Shown piece by piece: positions 53,820 through 62,806 of a stretch of DNA of 64,000 nt. The notes under the pieces are model-generated. The model did no database searches. It worked only from the letters and a program-made list of their open reading frames with translations, and had not been told where the DNA came from. The DNA comes from Actinoplanes teichomyceticus ATCC 31121 (GTDB lineage Bacteria > Actinomycetota > Actinomycetes > Mycobacteriales > Micromonosporaceae), in the NCBI RefSeq assembly GCF_003711105.1, contig NZ_CP023865.1:5729001-5793000 (forward strand), in the 5' to 3' direction. Within the stretch, counting starts at the first letter, position 1; each line of letters opens with the position of its first letter. Made by a program: the position numbers and the translations under genes.

Positions 53820-54781
53820 CCGCGGTCGTCACACCCCATCCGATCCCGGAACCCGGCACCGTCGCGCCGCGGTACGCCACCACCACCGAACGCGTCGACG
53901 CCACCGATCCGCGCTACAAGGCGCTGCGCAACTTCGCCATCTCGATGAGCGTGTTCAACATCCTCGGCTACACCCTGCTCGGCTTCGAGCAGCCGTGGAC
54001 GTGGCCGTTCTTCGCCCTCGCCGTCGGGTACGCCACCGAGATCACCGTCGAGCTGATCGCCGCGTGGGCGCAGCGCCGCCGGCCTGCGTTCCGCGGCCAC
54101 GGCGCCTGGGGCGTGTACACGTTCCTGCTGCCCACGCACATCACCGCGCTGGCCGCGAACATGCTGCTGTACGCCAACGACACGTTCTGGCCGATCGCGT
54201 TCGCCGTGGTCGTCGCGGTGGGCCAGAAGGCGGTGCTGCAGGCGCCCATCAAGGGCCGGATGCGGCACTTCATGAACCCGTCGAACCTGGGCATCACCGT
54301 CACGCTGCTGGTTTTCTCGTGGGTCAACGTCGCACCGCCGTACCACTTCACCGAGGACGTGCCGGACGTCATCCGGATCATGGTGCCGATCATCATCATC
54401 ACCGCGGGGACGGTGCTCAACGCCGCGCTGACCAAGAAGGTCGGCCTGATCATGGGCTGGATGGGGGCTTTCATCATCCAGGCGGTGGTGCGCCACTTCG
54501 TGTTCGACGTGGCGTTGTGGGCCGCGCTGGGCACCATGACCGGCGTCGCGTTCGTGCTGTTCACCAACTACATGATCACCGACCCCGGCACGACGCCGAG
54601 CGCGTTCAAGCACCAGTTCATGTTCGGCGCTAGCGTCGGCGCGGTGTACGGCGTGCTCATCGCGTTCAACATCGTCTACACGCTGTTCTTCGCGGTCACC
54701 CTGGTCTGCCTGGTGCGCGGGCTCTACTGGTGGGCCCGCTGGTTCCGCGAAGGCCGGCAGCAGCCCGTCTCCCCCGCCTGA
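53816..54781 (+). CDS. UnbU-type membrane protein (NqrB/RnfD-like)
   Basis: A 321-residue protein with about eight to ten membrane segments. HFMNPSNLGITVTLLVFSW (151-169) and MITDPGTTPSAF (253-264) match the FNPAA and TDPxTxP motifs of the NqrB/RnfD family, to which UnbU of enediyne clusters belongs. RnfD/NqrB carry flavin and move electrons across the membrane; the flavin-attachment Thr motif was not recognised here. Coupled to the UnbV gene, it may form an electron-transfer or transport complex with it. Confidence 0.88.
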   Translation: MTAVVTPHPIPEPGTVAPRYATTTERVDATDPRYKALRNFAISMSVFNILGYTLLGFEQPWTWPFFALAVGYATEITVELIAAWAQRRRPAFRGHGAWGVYTFLLPTHITALAANMLLYANDTFWPIAFAVVVAVGQKAVLQAPIKGRMRHFMNPSNLGITVTLLVFSWVNVAPPYHFTEDVPDVIRIMVPIIIITAGTVLNAALTKKVGLIMGWMGAFIIQAVVRHFVFDVALWAALGTMTGVAFVLFTNYMITDPGTTPSAFKHQFMFGASVGAVYGVLIAFNIVYTLFFAVTLVCLVRGLYWWARWFREGRQQPVSPA

Positions 54782-54848
54782 CCATCCCTGGGACGCCGCC
54801 GCCGTGCCGCGGCGGCGTGCCCGCCCCACCCTTCGCGAGGAGCACCGC

Positions 54849-55415
54849 ATGACCACGTACGACGCGGCCCCGCCCCGCCGCCTGCCCTGGTTGAACACCA
54901 CGCATCACCGCACCGCGCTGACCCTGTTCATGATCGTGGTCATCGCGCACTGGGCCGAGCACCTCGCCCAGGCCTACCAGCTGTGGGTGCTCGGCTGGGC
55001 CCCGCCGCAGGCGCGCGGCGTGCTGGGTCTGCCGTTCCCCTGGCTGATCAAGTCCGAGTGGCTGCACTACGGCTACGCCATCGTCATGCTGATCGGCCTG
55101 TTCCTGCTGCGCCCCGGCTTCACCGGCCGTGCCCGGACGTGGTGGACGGTGGCGCTCGGCATCCAGTTCTGGCACCACATCGAGCACCTGCTGTTGCTGG
55201 TGCAGGCCCAGACCGGGCACTTCCTGTTCGGCCGGGCCGTGCCCACCAGCATTCTGCAGATGGTGGCGCCGCGGGTGGAGCTGCACCTGTTCTACAACAC
55301 CGTCGTGTTCCTGCCCATGGTGGTCGCCATGGTGCTGCACCTGCGTCCGAACGAGACCGAGGCCCGCGCGGCCGGCTGCGGCTGTGCCCGCCCGGCCGCG
55401 TTGCCGGGCCGGTGA
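54849..55415 (+). CDS. Histidine-rich four-helix membrane protein of unknown function
   Basis: A 188-residue protein with GAGGAG before ATG 54849. Four or so membrane segments carry histidines in metal-ligand spacing: HWAEH (34-38), HYGY (73), FWHHIEH (108-113), TGH (124) and ELHLF (146). The C-terminus has CGC. No family is recognised. The pattern suggests a heme, copper or di-metal site in the membrane. It is 67 bp after the UnbU-like gene and overlaps the CopC-domain gene (GTGA), so it belongs to the same operon. Confidence 0.75.
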   Translation: MTTYDAAPPRRLPWLNTTHHRTALTLFMIVVIAHWAEHLAQAYQLWVLGWAPPQARGVLGLPFPWLIKSEWLHYGYAIVMLIGLFLLRPGFTGRARTWWTVALGIQFWHHIEHLLLLVQAQTGHFLFGRAVPTSILQMVAPRVELHLFYNTVVFLPMVVAMVLHLRPNETEARAAGCGCARPAALPGR

Positions 55416-55915
55416 ACCGGGTCAAGGCGCTGGCGGTGCTGGCGGTCACCGTCGTGCTCGCCCTGTTCCTGTGGCGCCCGGCGCACACCTCCCCGCGTCT
55501 GAGCAGCGTGTCCCCCGCCGACGGCGTCCGGCTCGACGACCCGCCCGCCGAGGTGGTGCTGACGTTCTCCGGCCGCCCCGAGACCAGTCTGGTGCACATC
55601 GTGGTGACCGGCGCCGACGGTACGACCATGCCTCAGCAACAGCCGCGGGTGAGCGGTGACCGGATCGTCGCGCCGCTGACGGCGATCGGCGCCGGCGCCT
55701 ACCGGGTCGCGTACCACGTGGAATTGAGCGACGGATCGCAGATCGCCGGGGACATCGGGTTCGCCGTCGGCGCCGGTGCGGCGGCGCCCGCGGCCGGGCA
55801 TGCGCACCTGAGCAAGGATCCGCTGAGCCTGGTGCTGGTCGTGCTGGATGTGGTGCTGGCCGTCGTGCTGGTGGTGGTCATGCTCCGGCGCCGCCCGGCC
55901 GGCCGGTCACGGTAG
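55412..55915 (+). CDS. CopC-domain membrane-anchored protein
   Basis: A 167-residue protein from GTG 55412. A signal or anchor is followed by SPRLSSVSPADGVRLDDPPAEVVLTFSGRPETSLVHIVVTGADG, then YRVAYHVELSDGSQIAGDIGFAVG, the CopC/YcnJ copper-binding beta-barrel. A C-terminal transmembrane helix (LSLVLVVLDVVLAVVLVVVML) holds it at the outer face. The usual N-terminal His after signal cleavage is not obvious (AHTSP is nearest). It ends the UnbV-UnbU operon and overlaps the sigma factor stop by nine bases. Confidence 0.85.
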   Translation: MNRVKALAVLAVTVVLALFLWRPAHTSPRLSSVSPADGVRLDDPPAEVVLTFSGRPETSLVHIVVTGADGTTMPQQQPRVSGDRIVAPLTAIGAGAYRVAYHVELSDGSQIAGDIGFAVGAGAAAPAAGHAHLSKDPLSLVLVVLDVVLAVVLVVVMLRRRPAGRSR

Positions 55916-57139
55916 CGGGCGGTCCAGCCGCTGCCGGGCGGCGGTGAGGTGGTCACGCATGGCCCGGTCGGTGGTCAGGGAGATCGCTTTGCCGTACGCC
56001 TCCCGGGCCGCCTCCACCTGCCCCGCCGCGGCCAGCAGGTGGGCCCGGGTCGCCCAGGCCGGCTGGAAGCGCCGCGCCGCCGTGCCGTCCAGGGCGTCGA
56101 GCAGAGCCAGCCCGGCGTGCGGGCCGTCGGTGTGTTCCAGCACCGCGGCGAGCGACACGGTGGCGCCGAGCGTGGGGGCGACGTCGAGCAGGCCCCGATG
56201 CAGCACCTTCAGCGCCGCCCAGTCGGTGACGCTGGTGCTGCGCCGGGCGCAGTGCGCCGACTGGATGGCCGCCTCCAGCTGGAACCGGCCGATGCGGGCG
56301 TGCCGGTGCGCCCGGTGCAGGTAACGCTCCCCGCGGTCGATCAGCTCGCCGTGCCACGCCTGCGGGTCCTGGTCGGCGAGTGCGATGAACGAGCCGTCGC
56401 CGGTGGTCTGCGCCGCGCTGCGGGCCGACGACAGGCAGATCAGCGCCGCAAGGCCGAGCGTCTCGGGTTCGCTGGGCAGCAGCTCGGCGAGCGTCTCGGC
56501 CAGGAACAGCGCCTCCGCGGCGAGCAGCCGGCGTTCGGTGGCCGCGGCGATGCCGTGCCAGTCGATGGCGTACGCGGCGTACACCGCTTCCAGCACTGCG
56601 GTGAGCCGGGCCGGCATGGCCGAACGGTCCGGGATGACGAACGGGATGCCGGCGTCGCGGATGCGCTGCTTGGCGCGGACCAGCCGTTGCAGCATGGTCG
56701 CGGCCGGCACGGCGAAGGCCCGCGCGATGTCCTTGGCGGTGACGCCCAGCACGGTCTGCAGCATCAGCGGGGTCCGGATGGTGGCGCCGATCGCCGGGTG
56801 CGAGCACACGAACATCAGGGCCAGGCGCTGGTCCGGGATCTCCACCGGGTCGGCGTCGGGGGCGGCGTGCAGCTCGGCGACCTGTTCGAGCGCGACGCTG
56901 GTGCGGTGGGCGGCGGAGCGGTACCGGTCGCGCTGGCGGTTGCGGGCCACCGTCAGCAGCCACGCCTCGGGATGATCTGGTACGCCGGTGCGCGGCCAGT
57001 GGATCAGGGCCTGCTCGAACGCCTCGGACAGGGCGTCCTCGGCGCCGGCGATGTCCCCGCTGCGCGCGGCGAGCAGCGCCAGCAGCCGCCCGTAGCCGGT
57101 GCGGGCGACAGCCTCCGCCCGCACCGACGCGGCGGTCAT
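55907..57139 (-). CDS. ECF sigma factor with C-terminal extension
   Basis: A 410-residue protein from ATG 57139, overlapping the YCII stop (ATGA). Region 2 (YGRLLALLAARSGDIAGAEDALSEAFEQALIHWPRTGVPDHPEAWLLTVARNRQRDRYRS) and region 4 (QTVLGVTAKDIARAFAVPAATMLQRLVRAKQRIRD) are followed by a 230-residue helical, TPR-like domain typical of the long ECF group paired with YCII proteins. That domain is thought to replace an anti-sigma factor in controlling activity. It probably directs stress genes; targets are unknown. Confidence 0.92.
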   Translation of the reverse strand: MTAASVRAEAVARTGYGRLLALLAARSGDIAGAEDALSEAFEQALIHWPRTGVPDHPEAWLLTVARNRQRDRYRSAAHRTSVALEQVAELHAAPDADPVEIPDQRLALMFVCSHPAIGATIRTPLMLQTVLGVTAKDIARAFAVPAATMLQRLVRAKQRIRDAGIPFVIPDRSAMPARLTAVLEAVYAAYAIDWHGIAAATERRLLAAEALFLAETLAELLPSEPETLGLAALICLSSARSAAQTTGDGSFIALADQDPQAWHGELIDRGERYLHRAHRHARIGRFQLEAAIQSAHCARRSTSVTDWAALKVLHRGLLDVAPTLGATVSLAAVLEHTDGPHAGLALLDALDGTAARRFQPAWATRAHLLAAAGQVEAAREAYGKAISLTTDRAMRDHLTAARQRLDRPLP

Positions 57140-57507
57140 CTCACCCATGCGCCGTCGAGGAAGGCCGCGGCGGTCGGCCGGATCTCGATCGTGCCGTACT
57201 GCGCGCCCGGGCACTGCTCGGCCCAGGCCAGCGCGGCGTCCAGGTCGTCGACGTCGATCACGAACACCCCGGCCAGCGCCTCCTTGGTGTCGGCGAACGG
57301 GCCGTCCTGCACCTGCAGCGAGCCGGTGCGCATGCTCACGGTGGTGGTCGAGGAACTGGGGTGCAGCACGTCCGCCGAGCGCAGCACACCGGCGGCCTCC
57401 AGCGAGACGGCGTACGACTGGTACGCCTGTCGGAACGAGCTCATCTCCTCCTCGGAGATCTCCCCCGCGGCCGGTTCGGGGGCGGTGAGCAGCAGGCAGT
57501 AACGCAC
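57136..57507 (-). CDS. YCII-related (DGPF domain) protein
   Basis: A 123-residue protein; QDGPFADTKEALAGVFVIDVDDLDAALAWAEQCPGAQYGTIEIRP is the DGPF/YCII core. These small dimeric ferredoxin-like-fold proteins almost always sit beside the long ECF sigma genes, as here, where start and stop overlap by four bases. They are presumed sensors or partners of the sigma factor. Confidence 0.93.
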   Translation of the reverse strand: MRYCLLLTAPEPAAGEISEEEMSSFRQAYQSYAVSLEAAGVLRSADVLHPSSSTTTVSMRTGSLQVQDGPFADTKEALAGVFVIDVDDLDAALAWAEQCPGAQYGTIEIRPTAAAFLDGAWVR

Positions 57508-57540
57508 GGTGTCCTCCTTGACGCGATGGCGGCTTCCCCA

Positions 57541-58617
57541 TCATGACGAATCGCGGGCGCCGGAGACGACACCGCCGCTCACCGCCGGAATCACCTCGCG
57601 GCTGAACAGCTCCACTCCGGAACGGTCGTGGGCGATGCCGGGGAAGTACACCATGGCGTACGCCAACCCGAGCGCGCGCATCCGCAGCAGCCGCTCGGCC
57701 ACCTGCTCGGCCGTGCCCACCAGCAGCCCCGAGGCGTAGTCGCGGCAGATCCGCTCGGCCTGCTCGGCGCCCACCAGCCGCTCGTAGCGGGCGCGCAACC
57801 GGCGCAGCGTGTCACGGACCTCGGCCGTGGTCTCGCCGATCACCACCTTGTAGCTGGCGGAGCGCCGGATCGTGGCGAAGTCGCGTCCCACGTCGCGGCA
57901 GTGCCCGGCCAGGACCGCCGATTTGTGCCGGAAGCCGTCGGGATCGCCGGTGAAGTTCGTGTACGTGGCATGGCGCGCGGCCAGCCGCAGGGTCACCTTC
58001 TCGCCACCCCCGGCGATCCACATCGGGATGCCGCCGCGTTGCAGCGGCAGCGGGCGGCACACGGCCCCGCTGACCCGGTGATAGCGTCCGTCGAGCGTGG
58101 CCCTGCCCTCGGTCCACAGCCGGTGCAGGATCTCGACGCTCTCGCGCAGCCGGCCGAGTCGCTCGCCCAGCGGCGGGAAGTCGTAGCCGTACGCGCGCCA
58201 CTCCGCCTCGTACCAGCCGGCGCCGAGCCCGACGTCGACGCGGCCACCGGAGATCACGTCGGTGGTCGCCGCGATCTTGGCGAGCAGGGCGGGGTTGCGA
58301 AAGCCCGCGCAGGTGCACATCTGCCCGAGGCGGATACGGGCCGTCGTGGCCGCCAGCGCTGCCATCAACGCCCACACCTCGTACGTCGCCTCGTCGGTGG
58401 CCACCGGCAGGGTGTGCAGGTGATCGACCAGCCAGAGGGAGTCCCACGGCCCCCGCTCGGCCAGCCGGGCCACGTCGAGCATCGCGGTCCAGTGCGCGGC
58501 GGTGTCGATGCCGGCCAGCTCCATCCGGGAGCCCTGCGGCACGAACAGCCCGAACTGCATGGCCGGGCCGGTCGGGGCCGCAACGGGCGGGGCGGCCAGG
58601 GTGATGGGGCTGGTCAT
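57541..58617 (-). CDS. LLM-class F420-dependent oxidoreductase
   Basis: A 358-residue bacterial-luciferase-like barrel: MQFGLFVPQG, WDSLWLVDHLHTLP, ATTARIRLGQMCTCAGFRNPALLAKIAATTDVISGGRVDVGLGAGWYEAEW and the late PMWIAGGGEK. This is the F420-dependent group common in actinobacteria, whose members oxidise alcohols or reduce various substrates. TGCAAT seven bases before ATG 58617 suggests a leaderless transcript. No functional partner is evident. Confidence 0.9.
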   Translation of the reverse strand: MTSPITLAAPPVAAPTGPAMQFGLFVPQGSRMELAGIDTAAHWTAMLDVARLAERGPWDSLWLVDHLHTLPVATDEATYEVWALMAALAATTARIRLGQMCTCAGFRNPALLAKIAATTDVISGGRVDVGLGAGWYEAEWRAYGYDFPPLGERLGRLRESVEILHRLWTEGRATLDGRYHRVSGAVCRPLPLQRGGIPMWIAGGGEKVTLRLAARHATYTNFTGDPDGFRHKSAVLAGHCRDVGRDFATIRRSASYKVVIGETTAEVRDTLRRLRARYERLVGAEQAERICRDYASGLLVGTAEQVAERLLRMRALGLAYAMVYFPGIAHDRSGVELFSREVIPAVSGGVVSGARDSS

Positions 58618-58734
58618 GGGCTTATTGCAGCACCGGCGCGGGGCCCGGAACGTCTCCCAATGTGCCGTCCGCATTCGTGCTCAGCTGCGCCGCCGAGGCT
58701 GCCGCGGCGCTACTCACCCGGACACAGTAAAGGT

Positions 58735-59304
58735 ATGCGAACAACCTCCTCGATTCCGCTGCGGGCCGAGCCCACCGCCATACCCGGCCTGCTGATGCTC
58801 ACCATGCGGCAGGCCGTCGACGCGCGCGGTACCGTCCGCGAGTTCTTCCGCGCGTCTGCGCTGGCCGAGATCGGCGGACCTGCCGGCCCGTGGCAGCAGA
58901 TCACGCTGACCAGCACCGCGCCGGGGGTGATCCGCGGGCTGCACGGTGAGCAGGTCACCAAGCTGGTCACGGTGGCTTCCGGAACGGCGTTCGGGGTGTA
59001 CGTCGACGCGCGGCCCGGCTCGGTGGCGCGCGGCAAGGTGGTCACCGTCGAGCTGCGCCCGGGCACCCAGGTGCTCGTCCCGCCCGGGGTGTGCAGCGGC
59101 CTGCAGGCGACAGGCGGCGAAGCGGCCGAGTACCTGTACGCCGCCGACCGCGAGTGGCAGCCGGGGCAGCCGCACATCGGCGTGCACCCGCTCGACCCGG
59201 CCCTTGGGGTGAGCTGGCCGATCCCGGTCGCGGCGGACGACACGACCCGGTTGTCGGTCCGGGACGCCGCGCAGCCCACGCTGGCCGAGGCTCTGGCGGG
59301 CTGA
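58735..59304 (+). CDS. rfbC: dTDP-4-dehydrorhamnose 3,5-epimerase-like protein
   Basis: A 189-residue RmlC/RfbC-like cupin: GTVREFFRAS, the catalytic His in IRGLHGEQVTKLVTVASGTAFGVYVDAR, VLVPPGVCSGLQ, AEYLYAADREWQPGQPHIGVHPLDPALGVSWPI. Family enzymes epimerise the 4-keto sugar nucleotide at C3 and C5. The usual RGLHYQ and YTCTxYY patterns are altered (RGLHGEQ, YLYAADREW), so a special deoxysugar or different substrate is possible. It is 2.6 kb from the minus-strand rfbA. Confidence 0.85.
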   Translation: MRTTSSIPLRAEPTAIPGLLMLTMRQAVDARGTVREFFRASALAEIGGPAGPWQQITLTSTAPGVIRGLHGEQVTKLVTVASGTAFGVYVDARPGSVARGKVVTVELRPGTQVLVPPGVCSGLQATGGEAAEYLYAADREWQPGQPHIGVHPLDPALGVSWPIPVAADDTTRLSVRDAAQPTLAEALAG

Positions 59305-59424
59305 CGCCGTACGGGTGAACGGGTTCATGGATTTTTCCGGGGTGTCGTTTTCGCGGGGCCCTGGTTCGTCTGTCTGCCGGGACGGCACTCCGCCGGCCCC
59401 GCTGAACGAGAGGAAGAACTGCCG

Positions 59425-60006
59425 ATGCGACGCGTGACCGTGCTCAACAACGTGAGCCTGGACGGCGTGATGCAGGCCCCCGGGCGGCCCGACGAGGACC
59501 GCCGGGGCGGGTTCGACCGCGGTGGCTGGGCGACCGGCTACGAGGACGAGGTGAAGGGCCGCACGCTCGGGCAGGGCATGGCCACCGGCGGTGCGCTGCT
59601 GCTCGGGCGGCGTACCTACGAGGATTTCTATCAGGTGTGGCACGGCCGGACGGACAACCCGTTCACCGAGGTGCTGGACAAGCTGCAGAAGTACGTGGCG
59701 TCGCGCACGCTCGCCGAGCCGCTGCCGTGGCAGAACTCGACGCTGCTGGAGGGTGACGCCGCGGACGCCGTGGCGGCGCTGAAGCGGACCGACGGCCCGG
59801 ACCTGCTGATCATGGGCAGCGGCGAGCTGGTGCAGAGCCTGCGCGAGCGGGCGCTGATCGACGAGTACATGCTGCTGATCCACCCGCTGCTGCTGGGCAC
59901 CGGGCGGCGGCAGTTCCCCGACGGTGTGCCCGCCGACCTCAAGTTGGTGGGCGAAACGGTGGTCACCACCACGGGCGTGATCATCGCGCGGTACCAGCCC
60001 GCCTGA
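59425..60006 (+). CDS. RibD-C/dihydrofolate-reductase-like protein
   Basis: A 193-residue protein; GAGAGGAAG precedes ATG 59425. NNVSLDGVMQAPGRPDEDRRGGFDRGGW, LLLGRRTYEDFYQVW, LLIMGSGELVQSLRERALIDEYMLLIHPLLLGTGRRQF are the YyaP/YwjB-like DHFR-fold pattern common in actinobacteria. It binds NADPH; the natural substrate is unknown. It is convergent with the asparagine synthase gene, 42 bp away. Confidence 0.9.
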   Translation: MRRVTVLNNVSLDGVMQAPGRPDEDRRGGFDRGGWATGYEDEVKGRTLGQGMATGGALLLGRRTYEDFYQVWHGRTDNPFTEVLDKLQKYVASRTLAEPLPWQNSTLLEGDAADAVAALKRTDGPDLLIMGSGELVQSLRERALIDEYMLLIHPLLLGTGRRQFPDGVPADLKLVGETVVTTTGVIIARYQPA

Positions 60007-60048
60007 TCCGGTACGGCCCGGCGGCTGGTGCGCCGCCGGGCCCGCCGT

Positions 60049-61893
60049 TCACCAACGCAGGCTGAGGTCGTACCGGGAAAGCCAGGAATTGAGCTGCACC
60101 GCCATCTCCATGCTCGCGCGCAGCACCGAGATCGACACCTCGCCGACCGGACGCCGCAGCTGCTCCCGGGCGGCATCCACGTTGAGCAACGCCAGTACCG
60201 GCGCCTGCGGATCGGCGAGCATCGCGGCGAACTCGGCGCGCAACGTGTGCTCATATGCCGGGTCTTGCACCGTCGGATAGACCACCTTGCGCCGCTGCAG
60301 GACGCTGTCCGGCAGCAGCTCGCGGCCCGCGGCGCGCAGCAGGCTCTTCTCGTGCCCGTCGAACGTCTTCATCGCCCACGGCACGTTGAACGCGTACTCG
60401 ACCAGCCGGTGGTCGCAGAACGGTACGCGCACCTCCAGCCCGACCGCCATGCTCATCCGGTCCTTGCGGTCGAGCATGGCCTGCAGGAAACGTGTGAGGT
60501 GCACGTAGCTCACGGCCCGCATGCGCTGGTCGAAGCCGGTCTCGCCGGCCAGTCGCGGCGCTTCGGCGAGGGCCTCGGCGTAGCGCTCCCGCCGGTAGCC
60601 GCTCAGGTCGAGCCGTTTGAGCAGACCCTCGTCGAGCAGGCCGCTGAGGGCGTGCTCGTTGTGCAGGAACGCCAGCCACGGGAAGGTGTCCGCCTGCACC
60701 GCCTCGGGGTGGAACATCCACGGGTAGCCGCCGAAGATCTCGTCCGCGGACTCCCCCGACAACGCCACGGTCGAGTGCTGCCGGATCGCCCGGAACAGCA
60801 GGTAGAGCGAGGTGTTGAAGTCACCCGAGCCGTTCGGGACGTCGGTGGCGCGCAGCACCGCGGCCCGCGCGTGGGCGTCGGTGAGTTCGGCGGTGTCCAG
60901 CACGATGTCGCGGTGCTCGGTGCCGGCATGCCGGGCGAGGTCGTGGGCGAACGGCAGGTCACGGGTCTCGGCGATGAGGTTGGGGGTGAACATCTCGCCG
61001 TACCCGGTGAAGTCGACGGTGAACGAGCGCAGCGGGCCGTCTCCTCGCTCGTGCAGCGCGCGGGCGGCGAAGGCGGTGACCACGCTGGAGTCGAGGCCGC
61101 CGGAGAGCTGGGCGCACAGCGGCACGTCGGAGACGGTCTGCCGGCGCACCGAGTCGTCGACCAGGTCACGCACCGTGCGTACCGTGGTGTCCAGGTCGTC
61201 GCTGTGCTCGCGCGCCTCGAGAGCCCAGTAGCGGCGGCGGGTCAGGCCGGTACGGCCGACGCGGACGAGATGACCCGGACGGACCTCGTGCACGTCGCGG
61301 TAGACGCTACGTTCCGGGGTCTTCGCCATCGCCAGCAGTTCGCGCAGCCCGTCCTCGTCGACGGCGCGCGACGCGTCCGGGTGCGCGAGGATCGCCTTGG
61401 GCTCCGAGCCGAACAGCACCCCGTGCGGCAGACGCTGGTAGTACAACGGTTTGACGCCCAGCCGGTCGCGGACGAGCAGCAGTTCCTGACGGCGCACGTC
61501 CCAGACGGCGAAGGCGTACATGCCGTTGAGCCGGTGCACGAACTCCTCGCCCCACTGCACGTACGCGCGCAGCACCACCTCCGTGTCGCTGCGGGTACGG
61601 AAACGGTGCCCGTATCCTTGCAGCTCGGTGCGCAGCTCGGTGAAGTTGTAGACCTCACCGCTGTAGCTGATCACCGCGAGCGCATGACCGTCCTCGTCCA
61701 CGGTCATCGGCTGGCGACCGCCGGCCACGTCGATGACCGCGAGGCGCCGATGGCCCAGCGCCACCGGGCCGTCGAGCACCAGGCCCTCGGCGTCCGGCCC
61801 GCGGCAGCTCATGGTGTCGGTCATGGCCTGGGCGATCGCGCGCCGCCCGGCCGGGGCCCGGTCGAAGTCGAGCCAGCCGGTGATGCCGCACAT
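60049..61893 (-). CDS. asnB: Asparagine synthase (glutamine-hydrolysing)
   Basis: A 614-residue enzyme starting MCGITGW, so Cys2 is the glutaminase nucleophile. The N-terminal amidotransferase holds YNFTELRTEL and GMYAFAVWD; the synthetase domain has the PP-loop LSGGLDSSVV and the LSGESADEIFGGYPW segment. It makes Asn from Asp, or amidates a carboxylate in secondary metabolism. Its place next to rfbA, ferredoxin and P450 genes on the same strand (31 bp to rfbA) suggests the biosynthetic-cluster type, possibly for an amide in that product. Housekeeping AsnB is the alternative. Confidence 0.93.
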   Translation of the reverse strand: MCGITGWLDFDRAPAGRRAIAQAMTDTMSCRGPDAEGLVLDGPVALGHRRLAVIDVAGGRQPMTVDEDGHALAVISYSGEVYNFTELRTELQGYGHRFRTRSDTEVVLRAYVQWGEEFVHRLNGMYAFAVWDVRRQELLLVRDRLGVKPLYYQRLPHGVLFGSEPKAILAHPDASRAVDEDGLRELLAMAKTPERSVYRDVHEVRPGHLVRVGRTGLTRRRYWALEAREHSDDLDTTVRTVRDLVDDSVRRQTVSDVPLCAQLSGGLDSSVVTAFAARALHERGDGPLRSFTVDFTGYGEMFTPNLIAETRDLPFAHDLARHAGTEHRDIVLDTAELTDAHARAAVLRATDVPNGSGDFNTSLYLLFRAIRQHSTVALSGESADEIFGGYPWMFHPEAVQADTFPWLAFLHNEHALSGLLDEGLLKRLDLSGYRRERYAEALAEAPRLAGETGFDQRMRAVSYVHLTRFLQAMLDRKDRMSMAVGLEVRVPFCDHRLVEYAFNVPWAMKTFDGHEKSLLRAAGRELLPDSVLQRRKVVYPTVQDPAYEHTLRAEFAAMLADPQAPVLALLNVDAAREQLRRPVGEVSISVLRASMEMAVQLNSWLSRYDLSLRW

Positions 61894-61924
61894 CAGAACT
61901 CCTTGTCGTCGCGGGTACGTGGGC

Positions 61925-62806
61925 TCATGAGTCGGCGCCGAGCTCGCGGGCTATCTCCATGACATAGCGGCCGTACGCCGATCCGGACTGTTCGACGCCC
62001 AGGCGGTAGCAGTCGTCGGCACCGATGAATCCCATCCGCAGCGCCGTTTCCTCCAGGCAGGCGATGCGCACACCCTGGCGTTCCTCGATCGTGCGTACGT
62101 ACTGGCTGGCCTGCATGAGGGCTTCGGGGGTCCCGGCATCCAGCCAGGCGTACCCGCGGCCGAGATCGATCAGCTTCGCCCGGCCGTCGGCGAGGTACTG
62201 CTGATTGAGGTCGGTGATCTCCAACTCGCCGCGCGCGGAGGGACGCAGCGCGGCGGCGCGGGCGACCACGTCGGCGTCGTAGAAGTACAGCCCGGTGACA
62301 GCGCGGTTGGAGTGCGGCCGTAGCGGCTTCTCCTCCAGGGACACCAGCCGGCCCTGCTCGTCGAGCACGCCGACGCCGTAGCGTTCGGGGTCGCTGACCG
62401 GGTAGCCGAACAGGGTGCAACCGTCCACGGCAGCGACCTCGTCGCGCAGGAGCTTGGAGAACACCGAGCCGTGAAAGATGTTGTCGCCCAGGATCAGCGC
62501 GCATGGCTCGGCGCCGATGTGGTCCGCGCCGATCACCAGCGCCTCGGCGACGCCGCGCGGCACGTCCTGCGCCGCGTACGTGATCTCAACGCCCAGGTGG
62601 CTGCCGTCGCCGAGCAACCGGCGGAAGTGCGGCAGGTCGATGGACTTGCCGATGAGCAGGATGTCGCGGATACCGGCGAGCAGCAGCACGGACAGCGGGT
62701 AGTAGATCATCGGTTTGTCACCGACCGGCAGCAGCTGTTTGGAGACCGGGATGGTGATCGGGTGCAGCCGGGTACCGGAGCCGCCGGCGAGCACGATGCC
62801 CTTCAC
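61925..62806 (-). CDS. rfbA: Glucose-1-phosphate thymidylyltransferase
   Basis: A 293-residue nucleotidyltransferase from GTG 62806, overlapping the ferredoxin stop (GTGA). KGIVLAGGSGTRLHPITIPVSKQLLPVGDKPMIYYPLSVLLLAGI is the RmlA signature, with EKP and DAGTPEALMQAS later. It makes dTDP-glucose, the entry to dTDP-deoxysugars. With the rfbC-like gene at 58735 it implies a deoxysugar, although rfbB and rfbD were not seen in the window. Confidence 0.95.
   Translation of the reverse strand: MKGIVLAGGSGTRLHPITIPVSKQLLPVGDKPMIYYPLSVLLLAGIRDILLIGKSIDLPHFRRLLGDGSHLGVEITYAAQDVPRGVAEALVIGADHIGAEPCALILGDNIFHGSVFSKLLRDEVAAVDGCTLFGYPVSDPERYGVGVLDEQGRLVSLEEKPLRPHSNRAVTGLYFYDADVVARAAALRPSARGELEITDLNQQYLADGRAKLIDLGRGYAWLDAGTPEALMQASQYVRTIEERQGVRIACLEETALRMGFIGADDCYRLGVEQSGSAYGRYVMEIARELGADS

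Noticed and set aside
51852..54781. Enediyne biosynthetic cluster
   Set aside because: UnbV and UnbU homologues are present, but no iterative PKS, thioesterase or other warhead genes occur in the window.
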